A DNA stretch of 21,241 nucleotides. Origin: Phaeoceros laevis (taxonomy: Eukaryota; Anthocerotophyta; Anthocerotopsida; Notothyladales). Positions 1-10,200 of this stretch are shown piece after piece (position 1 is the first letter of the stretch; each line of letters opens with the position of its first letter). The DNA lies in NCBI GenBank assembly GCA_049999765.1, contig JBNGIQ010008262.1, positions 1 to 21,241 of the forward strand, given 5' to 3'. The notes under the pieces were generated by a model that worked only from the letters and a program-made list of their open reading frames with translations, searched no databases and was not told the origin of the DNA. A program made the position numbers and the translations under genes.

Positions 1-16
1 GAGAGAGAGAGAGAGG
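1..16. repeat. GA microsatellite at the window edge
   Basis: The window opens with seven uninterrupted GA dinucleotides followed by a short G run. The tract may continue beyond the left edge. A CA tract lies nearby at about 139-149, followed by a short tandem TCCGTACA repeat at about 153-170. These are simple repeats with no evident function. Confidence 0.85.
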
Positions 17-578
17 GGCGAGGTACGGAGTCTACGGACGCGTCAGTCGCACGTATCGCTCATCAACACTCTTTACGATTTAGGAGATGGGCTTTTAAGG
101 CCGCTCCACTCGCTGTACTGAAGGGCGCTTATATTACGCGCACACACACATATCCGTACATCCGTACATTCACAACAAGGGCAGTTTTTCCTCCCAAACC
201 GCGCGACGTACCGCGTCATGCCCGGTCGACCGCGCATTCCGCAAAATACTAAGTCTCAACCACGGCTCTCACCCTAAACTGATGCCGTCCGGGTTTGAGG
301 GCGGTCGGAAGGTTTGCTGTTTAGTTTCCCCTCCGGCCATAGCCCGGCCCATACTGCGGATGAAAATCAAATCCAAGCGAATCCCGCCGGTAATCCTATG
401 TAAGATCGCGAATCCGAGCCGAGGTTTGCATAACGACAGGTTCAAGTGGGCGTTCAGGTCTTTTCCATTTCAGAATAAAAACAAAAAAGCAAGTGGGCGG
501 TCAAGTGGGAGGAAAACGACCCGGTCGTCGGTGGCACGATCAACTGAGGTCGAAACCATCCCCAGCCACAAATGTTTT

Positions 579-597
579 ACTAGTCTAAGAGACTAGT
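579..597. repeat. Perfect short inverted repeat (hairpin)
   Basis: The 8-base arms ACTAGTCT (579-586) and AGACTAGT (590-597) are exactly complementary around a 3-base AAG loop. I see no flanking T run or coding context that would make it a terminator. It may be chance or a trace of a small palindromic element. Confidence 0.6.
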
Positions 598-2590
598 GGT
601 CGAAAAAGCTCTGTAGGGGAAGATTCCGCCACCACCAGTAGCAGCAGCCCGCCCAGATATCGTCACGCCATCCATTTATACCACCCGCTAGATTCACGCT
701 GAGGGCCTACAAACCCTACTGTACGCACAGCCCGGCGGGCGCCACTAGTCGTCTACAGTAGCGCCTCGTAGCCATACGGCGACAGCTGTCGAGCTCCGCC
801 TAAGAGCTGTAATTTTGTGCCGTGTACACTACACAACAGAGAGCACATCTGAGGTGCGACAGAACGCTCGGGTTCACGTGCTCGCTTGTCAGCTATTCAC
901 CGTCTCCATCGAGGACCACATGTTGTTCCCGTCTCGACTCGACAGCGCAACACAAGGACGCCGAGCCAGCTCGTTCCAGCGCAGCCCAGCCCATCCAGCG
1001 ATGTGCTCCTGTATGGAGGTAATTCACAGGAGCACGGGAGCCCAGATGTTGAGTATTTCCAATCAACCCCTTCCTCTCTGACAGGAACTGCCTCCAATCA
1101 CGCTTGCCTTGTCCTGGCTCTTCTGAACCGTTCACCGGCTCCTCACAGCTCCCTCGCGCAGGCCTCGTATATTTGCTGCACCACTCGTTAATATTGTAGG
1201 TGTAGACTTGTTCATCCAATGCTTCATCGCTGCTTATCCATCTGTTGCGTTGTCTCTCATATGACATCACCGCTTCTCAAGCACCTGGGCCTACGCAATG
1301 GTGCCTGCGGAACAACGTTCTTAGTGCTTATTGGCTACAAGAATGATAGACAAGACCTCGCTGGCACCTTCAGCCTCACAGATGTGGAGCGTGCTGTGAG
1401 CAGGCCCTCATCACCACATGTCGTGACTACTTTAGTCCACTCTCGTTCAAGAGAATCTGATTCAGATGGGCGTAATTCATACCTGCACTCACAGCTTCCG
1501 GTCATTTCAGCTTTTAAAAGGCTTGGGGCTTTTAAATTGCCAGCTTTCGTCTGGAAACAAATGGTTGGGGGGCAGCAGCCCCTTCCCTGCAGAGCATGGG
1601 CACACAGGCAAAGCATGAGCAAAGAATTTGGACTGTGCACTTTTAGTCTGGCAATACCGGCGTGACGTGACCAGTGGGAAGCCAGGCTAGCTTGCCCACT
1701 ATGAATAGCAAGAGCTGTACATAAGAAACAATTATCTTTCACAAAAAACAGAGAGAATGAATGAATTATTCCATGAGAAGGCATCCAGGCAGCCGGCTTC
1801 GGATTCTGGTCCTTCGTTACTTTACCTTAGCTGTTCCAGGTGAAGCGGTGCAGGTGTTGTTTCCAGGTGTGATCTTACCTGGCCTGTAGGCTCCAATGAT
1901 CGTCAGTGCCTTACAGCCAAGCCAGCAGACTCCATGAAAAAGCAGGTGGACTTGAAGGCTGCTTGCTGTCTTCAGTGTGCTCAACTTGAAAATGGTTGCC
2001 AAGGAGGTGCGCTGGCAACTCCAGACTGGCTACCGTCGTACCATAAGGACACAGCACTTCTGCTCATGTAAGGAGTTCAAGGTTCAGGACACTGAGTGAA
2101 CTTGGTACCGGCAGGTGTCGTCAGGCAAAATAATTCTGGTTTGCTTGACAAGACCTACTCAATCCACTCCCTTGGTGCCTTTAAAGGCCAAAAGCTTGCG
2201 CAACGAGAGCTCTTCCCTGAGCACCGCCAAATGAATGTTGCGGTGGTTCAATACAAGCTGGCACACAATTGCCAGGGTCAATAGCATAGGATGCTTCACC
2301 TTGACACGAGCATAAATTTCTCAGCAAGAAAAGCCAAGCGAAAAAATCCGTTAAGAGTGGAAGAAAAACACGGCCACCTCAACAACTAAACTGCATCCAA
2401 AAGGAACAGAAAAAGCTTTTAGCCTTCTCCACACCAGTCCCAGGACTGTTGCTTGCTCCAGCAGGTGCTTGTAGCTGAAGAACTGCTACAAGAAGATGCT
2501 TGCCACGGGCGGTCAGGATCAGAACGCTGCAGAAGAAACTTGAACAATCCCGCTCAGCAACCTCGTCGCAGATGCGTCACAAGAGGGATC

Positions 2591-2910
2591 AAAACAAGAA
2601 GGTTACCTCAGCAGAACACTGAATTCTGAGGGAACGGCAAAAACCTTCTAACCGTCTCGGCATCTTGCTCGCCAGAATTGCTTGTTGACAGAAGAAAACT
2701 GCAAAGAGCGCTGCAGAATTGTCAGGGCTCAGGGCTCATCACGTACTACAGCAAGGCAAAAATGGCAGGAATCTATATGTCTCGGACAAACATCAAGTCA
2801 AAATTTGCGCTCAGCAATTTTGCAAAAATGCATGATGAGGGGGACGAAAACCAGAAGGATGCCTTGAGCAGCAGAGCACTGCATCCACAGAAAACTGAAC
2901 ACCTTCTCAA
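2591..2910 (+). repeat. Diverged direct repeat of about 60 bp
   Basis: The segment beginning AAAACAAGAAGG at 2591 and the one beginning AAAACCAGAAGG at 2847 share an ordered series of similar blocks: an AGAAGG..CCT block, a CAGCAGA.CACTG block, and an ACCTTCT.AA block. The copies are about 256 bp apart and clearly decayed. Weaker echoes of the CTGCAGAA motif occur at about 2525 and 2710. This looks like an old internal duplication in a purine-rich strand. Confidence 0.4.
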
Positions 2911-4078
2911 GGGGCTCTTCCTGCTGGCGCAAAAAAGACCACAACATGGCCAAAGGAGAAAAGGCGCACCAGCACCAGCTGCGTGTGGAGACGCACTCAT
3001 AAGCCAGCACAGCGTTGGCAGCTCGAGTCTCCTGTTGCTAGGCACGAGCGGTGCGCAGGCGAGCAAACCTAGTCTTACAGTCCTACTACACACCGAGGAG
3101 AGCAGACATTGAAAGGCCATCGCAGACGTGCTTGCCCATTGTGAAACGGACTTAAACAATGGCCCGGTGCTTTTCAAAACAGCTCGCGCAGCTTCCCGGA
3201 TGTGACTTTGGGCAAGCTTGATTGAAAAAGTTTCAGATGGCATGTTAAAGAGCAGCTTGGTCCCCAAGCTCGTGCTGTTGTGCAAGACCGAGCCGACTTG
3301 AAACAGACGTTGACGACTATGTTCGGGGTCCAACAATGTGAGTCTTTGGAGGCCTGCTTTGAACAGGACAACAAGAGACAGTTGAGGCCTGGAAGCAGAC
3401 ATTGACAGTCTGCTAATGAGGCCGCCTCCTTTCACACGGATAAGAATGTCTGTGAGCTCAGCCTGCTCCATCTGGAGCCACTTTTTCCTCACAACATGCA
3501 TGTCACCATCTTGGTCGTCTGCTGAGGCTCGTCAGATGTAGGTTAAAGCTGCGATGAGGATGTCTACTGGGTTCAAGAGTTCAACTTTTACTCAAGCTTC
3601 ACAAGCTCCACAAGTGACAACCTTCATCGATGGGGCCCAGGCTGGTTTTGGTGGGGGATGGGCGCCCTTACTTACATGCTGCCAAGGAATCAGCATTATC
3701 AGCACCACTTTAGCATCGCTTCCAAGTTCCAAGAAGTTGTTCTGAAAGTAAGGAACAAGACCGAGCAGTAAAGTGAAGAGCTTTTTGTTAGTTTTGCTGA
3801 ATGTGCTTTTGCTGTCCGAAGTTCCGAACTGACATCCATGGAAGCTGCATTTACTTATGGTTCCCGACCTGTACGTTCTACCTTTTTGTAAATTCATACG
3901 CAAGCACCTCTGTAATTAGTTCCCCTCCTGTCGCACATGCTGGATTGTCGTTGGTCGATCTACGAGACTCCGTCGGCAGCGGACCACATAGTCTGGTCGC
4001 GGCCTGCCCGGCCATTCGCGCCTTGGGACACGCTGCATCGAAGAGGGCCACAAGGGTTGCCCCTCCAAGAGCGTTGTC

Positions 4079-5845
4079 ATGGCCACCATCAACATCCAGG
4101 AGCTGCTCAACAAGCATGACAGCCCCGAGGCCCAGGTACCTGTGAACAAGACGAAGATCGTTTGCACCTTGGGGCCCCAGTCTCGGGATGTCCCGATCCT
4201 GGAAAAGCTTCTGCGGGCCGGCATGAATGTAGCCAGGTTCAATTTCTCGCATGGCTCCTACGAGTACCACCAGGGGACGCTTAACAATCTCAGGATTGCC
4301 ATGAGCAGCACTGAGATCATGTGCGCCGTGATGCTGGATACCAAGGTGACCATTTCCTTGTCTTCCGATTGCTCTGGTAACAATGCTTACAGTCTGCCTG
4401 CCCTGTGTGGTCAACCGAATATTAGGTTAGGTTTGTCCTGGTACTGAGTATTGCACTGTATGGTTCCAGGGTCCAGAAATTCGGACCGGAATGCTGAAGG
4501 ATGCGAAGCCTATTCAGCTCGTCAAAGACAAGGAAATCACCATTACAACGGACTACAGTGTTCTCGGTGATGAGAATCTCATATGCATGAGCTACAGTAA
4601 GCTGGCTCATCATGTGAAACCAGGGAATGTCATTTTGTGCGCTGATGGCACAATCACGTTGAACGTCATCTCGACTGACCCAGAAAAAGGCACAGTCAAA
4701 TGCCGTTGTGCGAATACAGCAGTGATGGGTGAGAGGAAGAATGTCAATCTGCCGGGCGTTGTAGTAGATTTGCCGACTGTAACCGACAAGGATATTGAGG
4801 ACATTCACATTTGGGGCATCCCCAACAAGGTCGACTTCATTGCAGCATCATTTGTCCGCAAGGGTGCAGACCTTGTCAACATCAGGCAATTGCTTGGCCC
4901 TCATGCAAAGACTATCCAGATTATTTCAAAGGTACAGGAGTGACAGCACGTTTGCATAGCCCCCGTGGGTTTTGGTAATGCATCTTGTGGTGCACTTTTG
5001 AGTTTCGACTGAGCTCCTGGGTGGTTTTTCTGCAGGTTGAGAACCAGGAGGGACTGGTTAACTTCGATGACATCCTGCGAGAAAGTGATGGGATTATGGT
5101 TGCCCGGGGTGATTTGGGAATGGAGATTCCCACAGAGAGAATTTTTTTGGCACAGAAGATGATGATTTACAAGTGCAACAGTGCAGGAAAGCCCGTTGTG
5201 ACAGCAACTCAGATGCTGGAGTCTATGATCAAGTCTCCTCGACCAACGCGGGCTGAAGCCACTGATGTGGCCAATGCTGTGCTGGATGGGACTGATGCTG
5301 TGATGCTCAGTGGAGAGACAGCAGCAGGAGCGTATCCAGAGACTGCAGTGAGGGTTATGGTCCGTATTTGCGTAGAGGCGGAGGCATCTCTTGACTATAA
5401 TTTCATTTTCAAGGAAATTATGAAGGCAGCACCTATGCCCATGAGTCCATTGGAGAGTTTGGCATCATCTGCAGTGCGGACAGCAAACAAGGTCAGGGCA
5501 GCGCTAATCGTGGTGCTAACTAGGGGTGGCAGCACTGCAAAGTTGGTGGCCAAGTACCGGCCCTCCGTGCCAATCCTTTCCGTTGCTGTTCCTGTTGTCA
5601 CAACAGATAGCCTGACATGGTCATGCAGTGAAGAATCACCCGCCCGTCACAGCCTTGTTTGCAGGGGTCTGATTCCCTTGCTCGCTGAGGGAGCTGCAAA
5701 AGCCACAGACTCAGACACAACAGATGAGATTTTGGATGCTGCTATCACCTATGCTGTCAAGAGGGGTCTTTGCAAGCACGGCGATTCTATTGTGGCATTG
5801 CACCGAATTGGTGTAGCGTCTGTGATCAAGATCATGGACATTTGA
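4079..5845 (+). CDS. PK: Pyruvate kinase, plant cytosolic type
   Basis: The enzyme transfers phosphate from phosphoenolpyruvate to ADP, giving pyruvate and ATP, the last step of cytosolic glycolysis. I join three exons: 4079-4345, 4470-4931 and 5036-5845. The introns are 124 and 104 bp, both GT-AG and both phase 0, and the product is 512 residues, the usual size for cytosolic plant enzymes. Visible motifs are KTKIVCTLGPQSR and NFSHG near the N-terminus, MLDTK joined to GPEIRTG across intron 1, IISK joined to VENQEG across intron 2 (catalytic lysine and metal-binding glutamate), ARGDLGMEIP, TATQMLESM, and the SPRPTRAEATDVANAVLDG region. The Glu in GPEIRTG is the residue family studies associate with potassium dependence. 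There is no transit-peptide extension, so it is cytosolic rather than plastidial. The C-terminus (CSEESPARHSL, LHRIGVASVIKIMDI) is typical of plant cytosolic forms. The start is the first in-frame ATG before the conserved N-terminus. Confidence 0.97.
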
Positions 5846-7284
5846 GCAACTCAGCTGGCCAGAGCAAGTTGGCATGGTTGGGCATGCTTTCTCCTGACAA
5901 GTGCATCTGGTCCTTTGTGGGTTCTAGATTTGATCATCCTGTAGGCGGGTTTTCATGTTGTGAATCGTTAATAATACGTCCATTGCGGCCAGCTACCATA
6001 TTAGCATGGTCACCACTTGCAATTTGGTGCTAGTTATTATTCTAGTCGTAAGATCATAAGATGTAACAAATATTAATTGACTTAGATATTCTTTGGCAAG
6101 AAATACTAATTGACTTACATATTCTAGAATCTAGTAACGGTACTAGCGAGTCTGACGACAATAACGTGCCGGGCACCGACAATAGAAAAGATTGAGCGCA
6201 TGTCGTGGTGGCGTAATTCGAGTCTTCGACTGTCCAAAATGCAAGTGTGACCCTCGAGGCCGACGGTAGCCTTTAAAAGCCTTCGCTGAAATGCGTAATA
6301 GCACTGCTTCGCGTCTGATAGCAGCGCTACAGCTCCGAGGAAGACAGAAGGCGGATCACCTGGCGGGTCGTCCCCGATGAATGCATGACGTTCGGCCACG
6401 CACCACACGCCGCTGCCGACCCTCCACTAGTGCTGGCTTGATCGACATCGAACACGATTTAGCAGATGACCACATGCTCTCGTTCGGGGCACACGACCGT
6501 CTGGTTTGCCTTGCCCTGGCACAGAGATCTCGGCAGGATGGATAAATTCTCCTTTTACCGCCTTTGATCCGGCGGATGGACGAACAATTGGGCCCTTACG
6601 CGGCGGTGATGCTCCTAAGGTTAGGGAGTTGTACCAAAGCAAGGTCCGTAGGAGAAAAGGAGCTACCTTGAAGCTGAAGAGGAAATAGGGCTCTAGGCTA
6701 AGCTAGGCCGTAGCAGAAGGGCAAACGCACACAGGGCACTCCAAACAAATGAATGTGAAACGAGGAGCCAGCCAGCTGGAGGTTGCTCGACCAAGAAGAC
6801 GATTAGCGAAAGGTAAAGGCAGGAATTTGGAAGTCGTTCTCTTTTTTGGGGCCCTTGGTCAGCCAGTTAGACTGAATGGGGATGCAGAGTCTGAAAGCTG
6901 CAATTACATTTTGCGTATATGCAAGGGTTCGAGCAAAGATGGGTCTCGGGGGATGTGACGGACTTTTGTGGGTGCAGTGCAGGTCATTAAGCAGATGAGG
7001 CAAAGTAGTCCAACGCCTAAGACTCTTGATCGCCTTTACCGGCAGAGTAACTGCTTAGTTGTTGCGATGGTAAGTTCAGATTTAGCTAGTCAATTAACTG
7101 ATCATCACAGACAGGGTGGCACTCTTGGTTTCAGGCCATGCCCTGGTACTTTTCCAGGGCGATTGGTAACTCAAGTTGGTAAAGAAGAAGGTTCTGATAT
7201 GCCTGTCCCACTTCACCCGCAACTGGGCCAAGTCTTAGTTACCTGACAGCGGAAGCTTTAAATATCTCTGAAAAATTCACTACT
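5846..7284. other. Intergenic region between pyruvate kinase and the PHD gene
   Basis: This interval should hold the 3' end of the pyruvate kinase transcript and the promoter and leader of the PHD-finger gene. A short tandem repeat lies at 6068-6125. Small plus-strand frames at 6506-6688 (60 codons, strongly basic C-terminus), 6749-6958 and 6968-7246 have no recognised homology. An upstream coding exon of the PHD gene could be hidden here, because the frame leading into its first ATG stays open back to 7198. I see no RNA gene. Confidence 0.5.
6068..6125. repeat. Two-copy imperfect direct repeat, 25 bp with 33-bp period
   Basis: Copies at 6068-6092 and 6101-6125 read AAATAYTAATTGACTTASATATTCT and differ at only two of 25 positions, with an 8-base spacer. 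The tract is much more AT-rich than its surroundings and lies about 220 bp beyond the pyruvate kinase stop codon. It could be a local duplication in the 3' flank or a trace of a small transposon. Confidence 0.8.
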
Positions 7285-10200
7285 ATGAGTTCGTCAGCAG
7301 CAGGAAGTGCACAGGTCTCCCTTGATACCAGGAAGAAAACCTCCGGAGATGGAGACCTGGGCTCAGAGGACACTCCAGAGAAGGAGGATGCGGCTGATGA
7401 CGAGATTGAAGTAAGTGATGTCAATCTATGTCACAAGTGAACTGTTGTCTGTCGGGGTCTCTGTATACTCGGTAGCCACAATTTTCTGCATGGTTCCCAT
7501 ATGGTTGCAACTTGCTGTTTATTGTCGTGATCATGTTCTTTCATGGACTAGGTATACTTGTCTGATTCCACGATGTAATCTGTGGGAGGTTTCCAAATAA
7601 TATGCAGGGGCAAGTCTGTGACATATGCGGTGATGCTGGTTATGACAATCTGCTGGCAGTCTGCACTCAGTGTGGAGAGGGCGCTGAGCATGTGTGAGTC
7701 CCCTTCACTCAATTTTTTATTCAGCTCGCTTTGTGTGTACCTGCTCCTGGTGAAGACTCCTGATGTACTTGTTCGATAAGCGTTGATTTGCTAACCTGTC
7801 CGACTTCAGTTATTGCATGCAAAAGACGCTCGAAGAAAAACCCAAAGATTGGTTATGTGAAGCGTGTAAGAAGATTCAAAGAGAAAACCCTTCAAAACAG
7901 GCTGAATGGCAAGCTGCACAGTTAATTGTCCGGAACCTTTCGAGGTCGGTATCCATGACCAGTAATAAGAAAGTAACAGGCCCTGGAAATGCCAGATCGC
8001 GCATTGGAGCAAGGTTGGAGAAGAAACTTTCTGGAAGACGAGCTGTGAAAGGTGTTCCAGCAGTGCAAACTCTGCCCATGAAACGTCCAGTTGAAGATGC
8101 AGCAGTGGGGCCTTCTGCGAAGAGAACAGCTTTGGAAGGAAGCATTCGGACCTTCCAGGCAGTAGGCTCTGAGGATATTCCTACGAGCTCAATCCAAAAA
8201 TCAGCTGGGGATGCAGGTTCTTCTCCAGGCCCTGTGAGCAAAGCTTTTGATGATTCCGGCAGCTCAGGTAAAGTTCACCTAGGGGGGAATGCAGAAGTAC
8301 AGCTGAAAAGGCATGTAGATGATGCAGCAGCCAGCCCTGCAGCAAAAAGGCCAGCTCTTGGAATCAATGCGTCAGTGTCAGGTGGGTTTTCTAGTCGAGC
8401 AGCCCTACAAACTGGCAAGGCTGGTGAGTCGGGAAAGGTTAGGTTCATATCTCCTCTTGTACCTGCCACTCCAGGGCAACGCGGTGCTAAAACTTCAATG
8501 CTACCCGAGTCTCCTGTCCTGCCATCACCCAGGACAAATTACAAGCCGCCTTCTCAGAGGGGAAGTTATTCTGCAAGTAGTGCTGTTTCAAGCGAGGGTG
8601 AGAAAATCACCAACTCAAAAGGCGCTGGAAACTCAAAAGCAGTTGCTGATGGTATGTCCTTCTTGTTGCCTAACAAGACGGATTTGCAGTGGAAGGGTGA
8701 TATATCTGCAAGCAGGAACAAGGATGGGAGCACTAAAGGAGTTAGTCAACCTCAACTAACTCCTCGTCCAACTTATATTAGCTCCTCACGAGGAGTGACA
8801 GATGTCTCTTCTGCTATCGCTTCGGCAAAGCTAGCGAAGGGTTTTACAGGCAGGTTACTATCGTCTGGTTCAGAATTAAAAGAGAGGCCGGACTCGTCAT
8901 CTCGCCCTTGGTCAGCACCTGATGGACTTACACCGCCTTCCCAAAAGCCCAGCAAAGCCCTGTCCAAGTCCTTATCTGATCTATCTGCTCAGAAGAACCA
9001 AGTACCAAAGCTCGGGTTGGCAGGAAAGGGTGTCAGTCAAGATGCACTGGAAGAGAAACAGGAGGCAGGAGCTAGTATTGCCAAGAAGCTTCAGGAGAAA
9101 AGTTTGGCTGTTGAAAATCACTTCGGAGCAACTGGTGGCTCAGAATTAGCATCTGCACAAGGCTCTAGTCATGATGACAACCTATCAGGCACCTCAGTAA
9201 AAGATTTGGATGACAAACAGTCTGTCGGTACTGCTGCCACCCTTCATAAATCAGGTACGTCGGCAGATGTTGCTCTTTACAATTCGTTGCAAGAGACATG
9301 TATTGCTCATTGCAGGGCTGTCTATTATCCAAAACATCATGTGAGCGTGGGGCATGAGATTTCAATGGCCTCATGTTGTAGTTTAGTCGTGGTTTTCATT
9401 CACTGCTCATTGTACAGGCACCTTGGAGACCACGTCATTTTCTATTGACTTGAATGGTTCATTTGACTTGAACTTACAAGACGACACGGTTGCAGACAGA
9501 CCTGAGATGGGAAAACTCAATAACCCTGACCCTGCACTACCAGTGGGTCCAGAAGCTGATGGCTGTGCTGGAACGTCTGAAAGTGCACCATCTAAAAGCA
9601 TTTCCTTGAGGGATGTACGTGAGGAAGAACTTATGGCGGCAACAGGTCCCCAGGGTGTAAAGGTGGAAGCTTCTTCTGAAGGGTCTGGTGCATTACTGAA
9701 GACCTTTCCTACACAAGAACTGGGTAGGGCAGAACATCCTCAGGGTACAAAGGATGGACTGGGTGCTGTTTCTTGTGCATCACCCCTAACCATCCCAAAA
9801 CCCGGACCATCCAGCTTCTTTCGTGATCAAGGTGCTGTAGTGGACTCTAGTACAGGAAACTGCTTTTCGAAGGTGGTAAGGCCCATTGATTGTGCCAGTC
9901 AGAAACTAGACTTAGGAGCAGTGCCAAAACACGGCGAGACTCCTCTAGTCCCCAGCAAGTTGACTGGTAGTGCCATTGGAGAAGCAGAAAAGAAAAGGGA
10001 CCGGCTGCCTATGTTAGATCTTAATGTCGTGGCACCAAACACAGACTCGGATTCTGAAGAACAGCAGCTGCCAGGTACCAAGCGGACAAAGACACCAGAA
10101 ACAGAAGCAGACTTTACTGTGGAGCCTTTGACAGAGAACTTGCCAGCGACAGCAACCAGAGACTTACCTACAGCAGTGGACTTTAAACATCTTGCAGCAA

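Larger units (their letters stand above)
1..4078. other. Gene-poor 5' region, no recognised gene
   Basis: I see no gene here that I can support. Open frames exist on both strands, the longest being 242 codons on the minus strand at 2773-3501, but none shows a recognisable domain, and several overlap one another on opposite strands as chance frames do. The plus strand from about 2300 to 3400 is purine-rich and contains a diverged repeat, so it may be an old decayed coding or transposon sequence; that is inference. The last few hundred bases before 4079 must carry the promoter and 5' leader of the pyruvate kinase gene, but I see no clear TATA box or other element that would fix the transcription start. 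Confidence 0.6.

Noticed and set aside
1219-1784. Overlapping ~150-codon frames on both strands
   Set aside because: Opposite-strand overlap, no family resemblance, no supporting splice or context signal.
2773-3501. 242-codon minus-strand open frame
   Set aside because: No recognisable domain, odd leucine/serine/cysteine-rich composition, and it lies opposite a purine-rich strand, which keeps antisense frames open by chance.
3878-4414. 178-codon minus-strand frame opposite pyruvate kinase exon 1
   Set aside because: It is the antisense shadow of a well-supported coding exon.
6920-6940. GGTTCGAGC resembling a tRNA T-arm
   Set aside because: No matching acceptor stem, D-arm or anticodon arm can be drawn around it.
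9255-9448. Continuation of the exon 3 frame to the stop near 9448
   Set aside because: A GTACGT donor at 9255 and TACAG acceptor at 9417 restore the long downstream frame in phase; the read-through peptide has no family match.
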